Shown: in pieces, positions 9,602 through 18,257 of the stretch
Layout: each line of letters begins with the position of its first letter
Numbering within the stretch: the first letter of the stretch is position 1
Origin: Myxococcus sp. CA023
GTDB lineage: Bacteria > Myxococcota > Myxococcia > Myxococcales > Myxococcaceae
Direction of reading: 5' to 3'
Assembly (NCBI RefSeq): GCF_010998615.1
Contig: NZ_JAAEAH010000101.1
Coordinates: forward strand, 1-32,299
DNA length: 32,299 bases
Made by a program: the position numbers and the translations under genes
Notes under the pieces: generated by a model
What the model was told of the DNA's origin: nothing
What the model saw: only the letters and a program-made list of their open reading frames with translations
Database searches by the model: none

Positions 9602-10267
9602 GTGCGCAAGGTGCTGTGGGGACTGTGGGTGCTCGTGGCCTTCTCGGCCTGCAAGAAACCCGAGGACGCTTCCGGGCCGCCCGCTGGGGCGGTGGGCGAG
9701 CAGGCCCCCGGCGCTCCCGACGGTGCGGTGGAGGCCGGCCCCTACACGGTGACGAAGGAGAAGCTGGACGCGTACGTGGGCTATCAGCGGCGGATGCTGG
9801 AGGTGTACGGCTCGCTCATGAAGGGCCTGCAGAACCTGGGGGCGTTGGTGGACGCCGGCACCCCGGAGGCCATGGCCGCCGCGCGCGAGGGCCTGAAGGT
9901 GGTGGAGGCCAAGGCCAAGGCGGAGGCCGAGGCGCGCCGCGAGGCACAGCTCTCCGAGGCGGACGTCAACGGCATCGCGGAGGTCGTCACCGCCGTCGTC
10001 AGCCAGCGGCAGCTGGGGCGCACGCTCCAATATGAAGAGGAGCTGAAGAAACTGGAGGCGCTCCAGGCGAAGCTGCCGCCCGAGCAGCAACAGGGCATGG
10101 CGCCCCAGGTGGCGTCGATGCGCGCCCAGGTGGAGGCCTTCCAGACGCTGGCCGATGCCCGCCGCGACTATGGCGATGCGAACATCGACGTCGTCCTGAC
10201 GCGTGAGGAAGACCTCATCCAGAACTACCAGGAGATGATTCGCGTCTTCACCGGCACACGCCGGTGA
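9602..10267 (+). CDS. Predicted lipoprotein with helical, charged body
   Basis: I do not recognise a family for this 221-residue protein. The N-terminus is a lipoprotein signal: M-R-K, a hydrophobic core, then A-F-S-A-C with the lipid-bearing Cys17, followed by K-K. Reported myxobacterial sorting trends link Lys after the Cys to export beyond the outer membrane, so surface or matrix localisation is possible. A Gly/Ala/Pro-rich spacer covers about 20-45. The rest is predicted mostly helical, with an Ala/Glu/Lys/Arg-rich stretch near 90-115 that could form a coiled coil. The start is GTG, six bases after GGAGGAA. The gene diverges from sixA and converges on the large flavoprotein gene. Confidence 0.8.
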   Translation: MRKVLWGLWVLVAFSACKKPEDASGPPAGAVGEQAPGAPDGAVEAGPYTVTKEKLDAYVGYQRRMLEVYGSLMKGLQNLGALVDAGTPEAMAAAREGLKVVEAKAKAEAEARREAQLSEADVNGIAEVVTAVVSQRQLGRTLQYEEELKKLEALQAKLPPEQQQGMAPQVASMRAQVEAFQTLADARRDYGDANIDVVLTREEDLIQNYQEMIRVFTGTRR

Positions 10268-10283
10268 AGGCGGGCCCCGCCTT
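10246..10283. terminator. Tandem bidirectional terminator hairpins
   Basis: A perfect 10-bp stem (10246-10255/10260-10269, loop ACAC) contains the lipoprotein stop codon. It is immediately followed by a second palindrome, AAGGCGGGCCCCGCCTT (10267-10283). They lie between two convergent genes and could end transcription from either side. Confidence 0.65.
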
Positions 10284-10289
10284 CTCGCC

Positions 10290-13200
10290 TCAGACGCGCT
10301 TGAGGTGCGGGGCCTGCTTGAAGAGCTGCGCCAGGTAGACGTCGGCGACCTTCTCCATGACGGTGTTGCCGCGCAGGCGCTGCCGGAGGTTGACGAAGTC
10401 CACCTGGTCCAGCCGTTGGTCCTGGTTGTAGCAGGAGAACACCCACGTCTCCTTGCCCGTCACCGGGTCCACGTGCCGCTGGAGGCACTGGGCGCAGATC
10501 TCCTTCATCATGCACTGCATCGGCGAGTTGATGGAGCCGATGGCCTCGTGTCCCGGCTTGAGGTGCGGCTGGAGCACGCCGTGCCGCGCCTCGGCCACCG
10601 CGCGCATCATTCCGTCCGAGCCGATGGCGATGATGCGGTCCACGTCCGCCAGGGAGATGACGGGGGCGGGGCCCAGCTTGCCTTCCGCGTAGGCCACCAT
10701 CGCCTGCACCACGTTGCCCCGGAACGCCGAGTCCTGCGGCCGGCGCGCCTCAATCGTGTCCCCGGTGTCCACGGACCACACAATCTGGTCCGTGCCGGCC
10801 TCGATTTCGTCGTGCTTGAAGGAGTCCGACTTCTGCCGGTAGCCGGCGAAGTACACGACGCGGCAGCCGGCCGCCTTGAGCGAGCGGGCGATGGAGAAGA
10901 GCACCGCGTTGCCCAGACCGCCGCCCACGAGCACCACCGTCTCGTTGTGGCCAATCTCCGTGGGCGCGCCGGTGGGGCCCATGAGCACCACGGGATCACC
11001 GGGCTTGAGCGCGGCGCACAGGCGCGAGGACGAGCCCATCTCCAGCACGATGGTGCCCATCAGCCCCTTCTCCTTGTCCACCCAGGCACCGGTGAGGGCC
11101 AGGCCCTCCATGGTGAGGCGCACGCCGTCCACCACGGGCGCGTTCCGCTCGAAGTTCTGCAGCCGGTAGAACTGGCCGGGAGAGAAGTGGCTGGCCGCGA
11201 AGGGCGCGCGCACCACCACCTCGACGATGGTCGGCGTCAGCCGGTTGACGGCCACCACGGTGGCGGTGAACGCCTCGTCCAGCCTGGCGAAGTGCGCGGC
11301 GCGCCGCGCGTCACGCGCCGCCTGGGCCACCTCGTCGGTGAAGTCGAGCGCGGCCACTTCCTTGGCGTACAGCCGCGCCACCTGCGGGTGGCCGTCCTTC
11401 GCGCTGGCCATGGCCTTCACCACGTTGCCCGCGTAGGTCGGGTGGTTGTCGCCGTAGAAGGAGATGAAGCGGCCGTCCTTCTGGTACGAGGTGAAGAACC
11501 CCGTCTTCGCGGCCGGGTCCTCCTTCGCCTTCACGGGCGCCAGCGAGAAGCCGTCTTCGGCGTCCACCAGTTCGTGGCTCTGGAAGTACTCGCCGCGCGC
11601 GTCGAGCTGGAAGGTGCCCGGGTATTCCTTCTCGTACGTGACGTTGGGGGACGTGCCGGCGGCGACGCACACCGTGCGCGCGGGCAGCTCGAAGAACTGG
11701 CCGCTGCCCTTGAGCTTGCCGTCCACCGTCACCATTCGCTCGAAGCGCAGCGCGCGTACCGCGCCGGAGGCGTCCGGCAGGGCCTCCACTGGGCTCATGC
11801 GCTCGATGAAGCGGATGCCTTCCTCCAGCGCCTTCGTCACTTCCTCGTGGTTGAGGCGGTAGGCGGGGGACTCGGTGAGGCTGCGGCGGTAGACGAGGCT
11901 GACGCCGCCCCACGCGCGCACCAGCTTGATGAAGTCCGGGTCGCGGCCCAGGGCCTTCGCCTTCTGGCGCTCCTCGCGCACGGCGCGGCCATGCTCCAGG
12001 AACGTCTGGTACGTGGCGCGCTCCTCCGCGTCGAGGCGGGCCAGCACGGCCTCCTCGCCCACCTGGGACACCAGCTTCTCGTGGCGGGCGAGCGCCTTCT
12101 CCACCTGCACCGGGTAGTACGCCATCAGCTCCGTGGCGGTGTCGATGCCGGTGAGGCCACCGCCGATGACGATGGCGGGCAGCTGCACCTGGAGGTTCGC
12201 CAGCGAGTCCTTCTTGAACGCGCCGGTGAGCTGGAGCGCCATCAGGAAGTCACTGGCCTTGCGGATGCCCCGGATGAGGTTGTTCTTCATCCCGATGATG
12301 GTCGGGCGGCCCGCGCCAGCGGCAATGGCGATGTGGTCGAAGCCCAGCGCCCACGCGTCCTCCACCGTGAGGGTGCCACCGAAGCGCACGCCGCCGTGGA
12401 TGCGGAAGCTCTCCCGGCGCGCCAGCGTGAGGTGGATGAGCGTGAGGAAGTTCTTGTCCCAGCGCACGGTGATTCCGTACTCGGACACGCCGCCAAAGCC
12501 CTCCAGGATGCGCTCGTCCAACTCGCTGGTGAGCGCGGACCAGTCGCGGATGGGCTGGAGCGAGTGGCCATTGCGGCCCACGAGCGCGTCGGGGAAGGGC
12601 TCGATCTTGAGGCCGTCCACGCCGGTGACGCCGAAGCCCTCGTTGAGGAGGTAGTGCGACAGCGTGTAGCCGGCGGGGCCCAGCCCCACCACCAGCACGT
12701 TGCGGCCCACGTAGGGCAGCGCGTACGGGCGGCGGACGTTGAGCGGGTTCCACCGCGTGAGCAGGCCGTAGATTTCGAAGCCCCACGGCAGGTTCAGCAC
12801 GTCCGTGAGCGTGGCTGTCTCCGCCAGGGGGATGTTCACCGGCTCCTGCTTCTGGAAGATGCAGGCCTTCATGCAGTCATTGCAGATGCGGTGGCCGGTG
12901 CCCGGGCACATCGGGTTGTCGAGCGTCACCATGGCCAGCGCGGCCACGGAGTTGCCTTCACGCTTGAGCAGGTGCGCCTCGGAGATGCGCTCGTCGAGCG
13001 GGCACCCGTTGAGGGGGATGCCCAGCGGGTTCTTCTTGTAGTGGTGCCCCTCGGCCACCGGGTCCTTGGCGGGGAATCCCTTGGTGCACGAGTCCTTCTG
13101 CCGCTCGTGGCAGAGCACGCAGTAGTCCACCTCGTTCATCACGTCGCGCGAGGTGCCCCGGCGGTCGGTGAGCTTGAAGCCGTCGCGGTGGCGGAGGTGG

Positions 13201-14069
13201 TGTTCCAGGCCCTCGGTGGCCTCGGGCAGCTCGTTGTCCGGACGCTGGAGCTGGACGAGCTGGTCGAACACCAGCGGCTTGGGAATCCGATGGGTGGGCC
13301 AGGCGTGGAAGATGTCCTTCGTCTCCGGATGCAGCGCCCGCGCGTACGTCCAACGGTCCGCCAGCGACAGCAGCGCGCGCACGGACTGGAGCTCCGCGGC
13401 GTCATCACCCTGCGTGACGAGGCTGGAGCCGAAGGCGTCCTTGCCCTCGGGCGTGGACAGCAGCACCTCGCGCAGCGCGGACCAGCGGGCGCGCAGGGCC
13501 TCCGCCTCGCCCTGACGCTCGGCGGGCAGTGCGTTGGAGAACAGGCGCTCCAGGTCCATCAGCGAGAGGACGGATTCCGCCAGACCCCGCTCCAGGTCCC
13601 CGGTGGCCAGCGCCTCCGGGAAGCCCAGCTGGAGCATCAGCCGCATGCGCGCGTCCAGCGAGGGGAACTCCGCCAGCGCCGGGCGGTCCGCGGCGCCCTT
13701 CTTGAAGACGCGGCGGGTGATGAACTCGCGCTTGAAGTCGAAGAGCGGCAGCTCGCCCTTGAGGCGGCCGGACAGGCGCTCCAGCTCCTGCTCCACTCGG
13801 AAGAGGCGCGTGACGAAGCGCGACACATGGCGCGACACGCGGACGAGCAGGTCCGACTCCGCGGCGCCGCTGACGCTCGTGCCGCCAGACTTGCGGTACG
13901 CGTCGAAGGCCTGGAAGAGCTCAGGTTCGTCCTTGGTGAGCTGTGCGTCGAAGCGCTCCGCCAACCGGCGCAGACCAGCGGGACGATACAGGTCCTCGAA
14001 GACAAAGCCCGGCAGGCCCAGGGTCAGAGGAGGGGTGGGGTCGGAGGGCAGGTCAGTCAAGGCGCGCAT
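10290..14069 (-). CDS. Fused GltD/NfnB-like and PyrK/NfnA-like flavoprotein oxidoreductase
   Basis: The 1259-residue chain starts with about 310 residues I cannot assign. Two Cys-rich blocks follow (C-V-L-C-H-E-R-Q-K-D-S-C at about 315-327, and a C-P-G-T-G-H-R-I-C-N-D-C-M-K-A-C block at about 384-400), as in the Fe-S domain of the glutamate synthase small subunit. A GltD/NfnB-type module has G-L-G-P-A-G (about 456-470) for FAD and G-G-G-L-T-G-I-D (about 630-645) for NAD(P). From about 930 a ferredoxin-NADP reductase module begins (F-S-P-G-Q-F-Y-R-L-Q), with V-G-G-G-L-G-N-A at about 1043. Clustered cysteines follow (Q-C-M-M-K-E-I-C-A-Q-C, then a fourth Cys near 1210), as in PyrK/NfnA [2Fe-2S] sites. 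Substrate and physiological electron flow are unknown. The ATG at 14069 is chosen. A TTG 42 bases upstream is possible. Confidence 0.85.
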   Translation of the reverse strand: MRALTDLPSDPTPPLTLGLPGFVFEDLYRPAGLRRLAERFDAQLTKDEPELFQAFDAYRKSGGTSVSGAAESDLLVRVSRHVSRFVTRLFRVEQELERLSGRLKGELPLFDFKREFITRRVFKKGAADRPALAEFPSLDARMRLMLQLGFPEALATGDLERGLAESVLSLMDLERLFSNALPAERQGEAEALRARWSALREVLLSTPEGKDAFGSSLVTQGDDAAELQSVRALLSLADRWTYARALHPETKDIFHAWPTHRIPKPLVFDQLVQLQRPDNELPEATEGLEHHLRHRDGFKLTDRRGTSRDVMNEVDYCVLCHERQKDSCTKGFPAKDPVAEGHHYKKNPLGIPLNGCPLDERISEAHLLKREGNSVAALAMVTLDNPMCPGTGHRICNDCMKACIFQKQEPVNIPLAETATLTDVLNLPWGFEIYGLLTRWNPLNVRRPYALPYVGRNVLVVGLGPAGYTLSHYLLNEGFGVTGVDGLKIEPFPDALVGRNGHSLQPIRDWSALTSELDERILEGFGGVSEYGITVRWDKNFLTLIHLTLARRESFRIHGGVRFGGTLTVEDAWALGFDHIAIAAGAGRPTIIGMKNNLIRGIRKASDFLMALQLTGAFKKDSLANLQVQLPAIVIGGGLTGIDTATELMAYYPVQVEKALARHEKLVSQVGEEAVLARLDAEERATYQTFLEHGRAVREERQKAKALGRDPDFIKLVRAWGGVSLVYRRSLTESPAYRLNHEEVTKALEEGIRFIERMSPVEALPDASGAVRALRFERMVTVDGKLKGSGQFFELPARTVCVAAGTSPNVTYEKEYPGTFQLDARGEYFQSHELVDAEDGFSLAPVKAKEDPAAKTGFFTSYQKDGRFISFYGDNHPTYAGNVVKAMASAKDGHPQVARLYAKEVAALDFTDEVAQAARDARRAAHFARLDEAFTATVVAVNRLTPTIVEVVVRAPFAASHFSPGQFYRLQNFERNAPVVDGVRLTMEGLALTGAWVDKEKGLMGTIVLEMGSSSRLCAALKPGDPVVLMGPTGAPTEIGHNETVVLVGGGLGNAVLFSIARSLKAAGCRVVYFAGYRQKSDSFKHDEIEAGTDQIVWSVDTGDTIEARRPQDSAFRGNVVQAMVAYAEGKLGPAPVISLADVDRIIAIGSDGMMRAVAEARHGVLQPHLKPGHEAIGSINSPMQCMMKEICAQCLQRHVDPVTGKETWVFSCYNQDQRLDQVDFVNLRQRLRGNTVMEKVADVYLAQLFKQAPHLKRV

Positions 14070-14156
14070 GTCACGAACAGTGTGGGAGGAACCTGGAGAA
14101 ACGGCTTCCAAGCGGGACCTATTTCGCGGTGTGCCGTCCGGAAATCAAGCGGGCTT

Positions 14157-14221
14157 GTCACTGGAGGTGAGGGCCCGCGTCGCCGTGCAGGCAGGGCGGG
14201 GCTGCACGCCTACACAGTGAC
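14157..14221. other. Nested inverted repeats between GT2 gene and flavoprotein gene
   Basis: GTCACTG (14157-14163) pairs with CAGTGAC (14215-14221) and encloses a 7-bp hairpin CGTGCAG/CTGCACG (14184-14190/14202-14208). It sits just after the GT2 stop on the minus strand and about 90 bases before the flavoprotein start. It could be a terminator for GT2 or a regulatory structure. Confidence 0.3.
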
Positions 14222-14229
14222 GCTCTTGC

Positions 14230-15102
14230 CTACCGCTGGGCGTGTGGCTCGCCTTCGGGCAACGCGTCACGGTGGGTAGGCAGGGACACAAGCTCCAGTC
14301 GCCGACGCAGCTGCAGCAGCCCCCAGAACATGCGCGCCGCGTCGAGCCCTGGGATGACCTTGGAACCTCCGAAGTCCTCCCAGTCGATGGGGACCTCCAG
14401 GAAGCGCGCGCCCTGGCGCTTCAGCAGCACCAGCAATTCCACGTCCAGCAGCCAGCGCTGCTCCTGGAGCACGTCCAGGAGCGGCCGCAGGATGTCCGCG
14501 CGGACGAACTTCACCCCGCACTGTGTGTCGTAGAAGTGGAGCTTGAAGTTCGCATCCGTGAGCGTGGCGAAGATGCGGCCCTGCAGGTGGCGGTGGAGGC
14601 TGCGCACGATGCGGCGTCCGGCCATGAGGATGCGTGAGCCGGCCAGGACGTCCACGTTCTGCGCCATCTCCGAGGTGCTCAGCGTCACCAGCCGGTGGAA
14701 CTCCTCGGCGTTGATGGCGCCATCCGCGTCCAGGAAGGCCAGCCACGTGACGCCCGCTGACGCGTGACGCCAGCCGAGCCGGATGGCCGAGCCCTTTCCC
14801 TGGTTGCGAGGCGCCGCCACGTAGGTGAACTGGTGCCGCGCCCCCGCGGTGGCGAGGTGAGTCTGGGCCGCCTCTGCGCTCGCGCGCTGGAGTTCGGCGT
14901 GCTCGGGCGCGCTGCCATCGTCGACGACGATGAACTCCACCGGCGGGGCGCTCCGCTCGAGGAACACGCGCGTGAGCTCCGCGACGAAGCGTGGCAGCCG
15001 TTGGCCCTCGTTGTAGGCGGGGATGACGACGCTGACGAAGGGCGCATGCACGTGTTCGATTGAGCACAGGTGCGATGGGCCGTCAATGCAAGGTGTCGGC
15101 AT
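14230..15102 (-). CDS. Family 2 glycosyltransferase (polyprenyl-phosphate glycosyltransferase-like)
   Basis: The 290-residue protein is a GT-A fold glycosyltransferase. It has V-S-V-V-I-P-A-Y-N-E-G near the N-terminus, V-V-D-D-G-S, N-Q-G-K-G-S-A-I-R-L-G, the metal-binding F-L-D-A-D-G, then F-Y-D-T-Q-C-G-V-K-F and a W-L-L-D-V-E-L-L region. This layout is typical of dolichyl- or undecaprenyl-phosphate sugar transferases such as DPG synthase-like enzymes. No C-terminal membrane helices are present, so it would act at the cytoplasmic face of the membrane. The ATG at 15102 has GGCGGG upstream. A GTG at 15117 would add five residues. It lies about 100 bases after the previous minus-strand gene in the same glycan cluster. 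The sugar and acceptor cannot be told from sequence. Confidence 0.88.
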   Translation of the reverse strand: MPTPCIDGPSHLCSIEHVHAPFVSVVIPAYNEGQRLPRFVAELTRVFLERSAPPVEFIVVDDGSAPEHAELQRASAEAAQTHLATAGARHQFTYVAAPRNQGKGSAIRLGWRHASAGVTWLAFLDADGAINAEEFHRLVTLSTSEMAQNVDVLAGSRILMAGRRIVRSLHRHLQGRIFATLTDANFKLHFYDTQCGVKFVRADILRPLLDVLQEQRWLLDVELLVLLKRQGARFLEVPIDWEDFGGSKVIPGLDAARMFWGLLQLRRRLELVSLPTHRDALPEGEPHAQR

Positions 15103-15202
15103 ATACCCGCCGCGCACTCACCAGGTCGCACGGCTCGAAGTCCCGGAGCGCGGCCTGTTCAGGAGGTCCGGGGCAGGCGCCGTGCCCCTCATCGGGTGGT
15201 CT

Positions 15203-15991
15203 TCAACGGGACTTCTTGTTGCGGCGCTTCTTCTGTCCGGAGGCGTTCCGGCGCGGCGAAGCCTCCGCTGAGGGCTGTGCAGGCGCAGAAGGCGCGGCCT
15301 TCTTCGCATGGGCGGTTTGGCTCGTGACCGGCTCGCCCGCGGCGGGCACCGGTGCCTGCGCGCGAGGAGCCGAGGTCGAATCCACTTCCGTAGAAGCCGC
15401 GCTCACCGGCTGCTTCGGCCGAGCCGGCTGCCGTGAATGGGCCTTGGTGTCACGCGGCTTGGGCAGCACGGTGTCTACGACTGGAGCCGTCGTGGAGACC
15501 GGCGCGGTCGACGGCAGCGCCACGGCGGACGGCGCCGCTTCGTGCTCGCGTCGCTGTGCGCGCTCTTGCTGCGGCACCGCTGCATCGGAAACCGCGGGGA
15601 CTTGCCTCGCCCGGAGTGCCTCCACCTCGCGACGCAGGCGGAGCACCTCGGCGGACAGCTGCGCGTAGGAGTCGCGCACGTGTCCGTTGAACACGCGCTG
15701 CCTGCCGAGCGCCTCGTTGATGAACACCTGGCACGACTTGCGGAAGGCCCACTTGGCCAGCAGGACGACTTGTCCCACGCCACCCCGGTGGGTGTGCAGG
15801 GGGAGGGCTCGCGTGGCGTCCGCGTGCTCTTCCAGCGCATGCAGGTTGAAGGTCAGTGGCTCCACCCGGGGCTCCACGCCTTCGGGCGGCAGCTCCACTT
15901 CCTCGGAGGTGGGGAGGCCGCGCGTGCGCAGGCGCTCCTCGATGCGGGCAATCAGCTCCCGCGCGGGGATGTCCCGTCCCAGTAACTTCAT
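15203..15991 (-). CDS. Glycan-cluster protein with coiled coil and Ala/Pro-rich tail, function unknown
   Basis: The 262-residue protein has an N-terminal domain (about 1-105) with H-T-H-R-G-G-V-G-Q-V-V-L-L-A-K and F-I-N-E-A-L-G-R-Q-R-V-F-N-G-H. From memory, a similar domain often precedes methyltransferases or glycosyltransferases in O-antigen and capsule clusters, but no catalytic domain follows here. A short Leu/Arg/Glu heptad helix (about 106-130) is probably a coiled coil. The rest is Ala/Pro/Ser/Thr-rich and ends in a very basic K-K-R-R-N-K-K-S-R. The start codon overlaps the stop of the tandem glycosyltransferase gene by ATGA, indicating translational coupling. A scaffold or adaptor role for the glycosyltransferases is a guess. 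Confidence 0.8.
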   Translation of the reverse strand: MKLLGRDIPARELIARIEERLRTRGLPTSEEVELPPEGVEPRVEPLTFNLHALEEHADATRALPLHTHRGGVGQVVLLAKWAFRKSCQVFINEALGRQRVFNGHVRDSYAQLSAEVLRLRREVEALRARQVPAVSDAAVPQQERAQRREHEAAPSAVALPSTAPVSTTAPVVDTVLPKPRDTKAHSRQPARPKQPVSAASTEVDSTSAPRAQAPVPAAGEPVTSQTAHAKKAAPSAPAQPSAEASPRRNASGQKKRRNKKSR

Positions 15992-18228
15992 CGACGCTTC
16001 TCCTCGAGGATGCGTTGCATTTCTTCCCGGTAGGCCGCAACCACCTGCGGCCAGCCCTGCTTCTTCACGTACGCCAGGCCCCGCTTGCCCATGGGCCCAC
16101 GCTCCGAGCCCACCTCGCGCAGGCCCTGGATGAACGACTCCAGGTCCGTGTACGCGCGGCCCGCGCCGCTGCGCTCCACCTGTCCCACCAGCACGTCCGA
16201 GCGCCCGTTCACGAGCACAGGAGTGCCCTGGGCGAAGGACTCCAGCGTCAGCAGCGACAGGCTCTCGTAGCGGGACGGCACCACCACCGCCAACGCCCCC
16301 GCCAGCGCGTCGTGCTTGTCCTGCTCGTCGATGCGGCCCAGATAGCGCACGCCCTCGCCGGACAGTTCCATGTTGGTGTCGCCCGCGAGCACCAGGTCCG
16401 GCGCGTCCTCGAACCGGTTCTTCAGGGCCTGGTGGTACTCGAGCAGCTCGGGCACGCCTTTGCCCGGCTCCTGACGGCCGATGTAGAGCAGGTAGTGCCG
16501 GTGGATGCCGTGCTTCTCCTTGAAGCGCGCGCCATCCGCCCGAGGCCGGTCCACGCCCACGCCCACCACCCGCGTGGGTGCGTGATTCGGGAAGTACTTC
16601 TCGATGAGCGTGTGCTCCTCCGGCGTGAGGCAGAGCAGGGCACGCGGGCGTTCGAAGACGTCCCGATACACACCGAAGCGGACTGGGGCCTCATCGTGTG
16701 TGGTGGGCACCAGCAGGGCCCGGTCCGCCACCAGCGGCAGTCCCCACACCGTGGGCGCGTAGAGGTAGGTGAAGAAGAGATAGCCGTCGTAGGCGTCGCG
16801 TTCGGTGGCCAGGTGGTGCAGCAGGCCGGGGCACATGGGGCCCTGCTCGGCCACCCACTGCTCTTCGCGCAGCCGCTCGTTGCTCTTGTCGAACACCTGC
16901 CGCGACAGGCCGTTGAAGCCTCGGATGTTACGCACCCGCGTGGACGGGAAGCGCAACACCTTGATGCCGTCCACGACGTCGGGGCCGGGCGGAAACGCGT
17001 TGTCCCACACGAGGTGGTTCTTCGCGCAGGTCGTCAGCACGGTGAGGTCCCAGTGCGGAGCCAGGTGCTCGGCCATCTGCGCGGCGAGCTTCTCCGCGCC
17101 GCCCGTCACCTCGCCGTAGCGCTGCACCACCATCGCCACCCTGGGACGCTCCGGAACCTTCCGGGGCTTCGTGGGCGCGGGGCGGGGGAGCACCGTCTCC
17201 AGCGCCTTCGTGAAGGCGGTCTGCACGGAGGGCGCGGAGAAGTGCTCCAACCGCCGCGTCTGTCCCGCGATGACGGGCCCGCGCAGGGAGATGTCCTCGC
17301 TCAGGTCTACCGCCAACTCCGCGAGGAAGGCGAAGCGCTTCTGGTCGAAGGCCACGCCCGCGCCGCCCAGGGTCTCCGGCACCGCGGCGGCCGCGTAGGC
17401 CAGCACGGGCACCTCGGCGGCCATGGCCTCGATGAGGGGGACGCCGAAGCCCTCATGCTCGCTCATGGAGACGAAGACGGAGGCGGACCTGTACGCGGCC
17501 ACGAGCTGCGCGTGGTTCAGGCGTCCCAGGAAGCTCACGCCGCGCAGGCCGCGCGCCTCGCGCTGGAGCATGCGGAAGTACCGGCTGCCGGGTTCGTAGC
17601 CGCCCACCATCAACAAGCGGGCCTGGGGGCGCAGCCGCAGGACTTCGCGATGGAGCGCGAGCAGGTCCTCGAAGCGCTTGTGCGGCATGACCCGGCTCAC
17701 GCCGAGCAGCACGGGGCCTGGACCTTCGAGCCGCTGGAGCATCTTCGCGTCCGCGCTGGCGCGGGAGAATCGCTCCGGTTCGATGAAGAGGGGCACCGTG
17801 TGGACGTTGCGATAACCCGCGACGCGCAACTCGGCGGCATTGAAGTCCGACACGCCGATGGCCACATCCGCGAAGGGGGCCATCGCGGCGAGCTGGGCCC
17901 GTCCCGCCACCAGCGCGTCCGCCAGCGGCAGCCCTTCGTAGAAACGCGCGGGGCTGATGTTGTGGAAGACGATGCCGCGCCGGCAGGGCAGGTGCATCAG
18001 CCGGCTGCTGAGCGGGGAGGCGATGCCATGGTGGTAGAGGACCAGGTCACCGGGCTCGGGACGCAGCGCGGACGCGGGGCTGGCCAGCCCTTCGAGCCCT
18101 GGGCCCACCTCGTCCGCATACAGCGCGCCCGCGTGCCCCATGCGACGCAGCAGGAGCTGCAGATGCAGCGCGGCCTGCCCGGTGGCGTCGCCGGGGACAA
18201 AGCTGGGTATCAACTGGTGGATCGCCAT
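15988..18228 (-). CDS. Double-domain family 4 glycosyltransferase
   Basis: The 746-residue protein carries two GT4 (GT-B fold) transferases in tandem. The first starts M-A-I-H-Q-L-I-P-S-F-V-P-G-D-A and has the sugar-nucleotide-binding E-x7-E motif in S-E-H-E-G-F-G-V-P-L-I-E-A-M (about 252-266). A Pro/Lys-rich linker lies at about 340-358. The second starts V-A-M-V-V-Q-R-Y-G-E-V-T-G-G-A-E-K and has S-R-Y-E-S-L-S-L-L-T-L-E-S-F at about 650-664. Such fusions can add two successive sugars to a lipid-linked glycan in the cytoplasm. The donors are unknown, although GDP-rhamnose from the nearby gmd-rmd pair is one candidate. The ATG at 18228 is preferred over an upstream GTG (18252) because it matches the family start. 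It overlaps the next minus-strand gene by 4 bases. Confidence 0.9.
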   Translation of the reverse strand: MAIHQLIPSFVPGDATGQAALHLQLLLRRMGHAGALYADEVGPGLEGLASPASALRPEPGDLVLYHHGIASPLSSRLMHLPCRRGIVFHNISPARFYEGLPLADALVAGRAQLAAMAPFADVAIGVSDFNAAELRVAGYRNVHTVPLFIEPERFSRASADAKMLQRLEGPGPVLLGVSRVMPHKRFEDLLALHREVLRLRPQARLLMVGGYEPGSRYFRMLQREARGLRGVSFLGRLNHAQLVAAYRSASVFVSMSEHEGFGVPLIEAMAAEVPVLAYAAAAVPETLGGAGVAFDQKRFAFLAELAVDLSEDISLRGPVIAGQTRRLEHFSAPSVQTAFTKALETVLPRPAPTKPRKVPERPRVAMVVQRYGEVTGGAEKLAAQMAEHLAPHWDLTVLTTCAKNHLVWDNAFPPGPDVVDGIKVLRFPSTRVRNIRGFNGLSRQVFDKSNERLREEQWVAEQGPMCPGLLHHLATERDAYDGYLFFTYLYAPTVWGLPLVADRALLVPTTHDEAPVRFGVYRDVFERPRALLCLTPEEHTLIEKYFPNHAPTRVVGVGVDRPRADGARFKEKHGIHRHYLLYIGRQEPGKGVPELLEYHQALKNRFEDAPDLVLAGDTNMELSGEGVRYLGRIDEQDKHDALAGALAVVVPSRYESLSLLTLESFAQGTPVLVNGRSDVLVGQVERSGAGRAYTDLESFIQGLREVGSERGPMGKRGLAYVKKQGWPQVVAAYREEMQRILEEKRR

Positions 18229-18257
18229 GTGGGCCCTGCCTATCACACGCACGTGCT

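Noticed and set aside
10305..14279. Plus-strand open frame of 1324 codons opposite the flavoprotein gene
   Set aside because: It is longer than the real gene but reads as low-complexity Ala/Arg/His/Val sequence with no domain. Such mirror frames are expected in GC-rich DNA. The minus-strand product has clear FAD, NAD(P) and Cys motifs.
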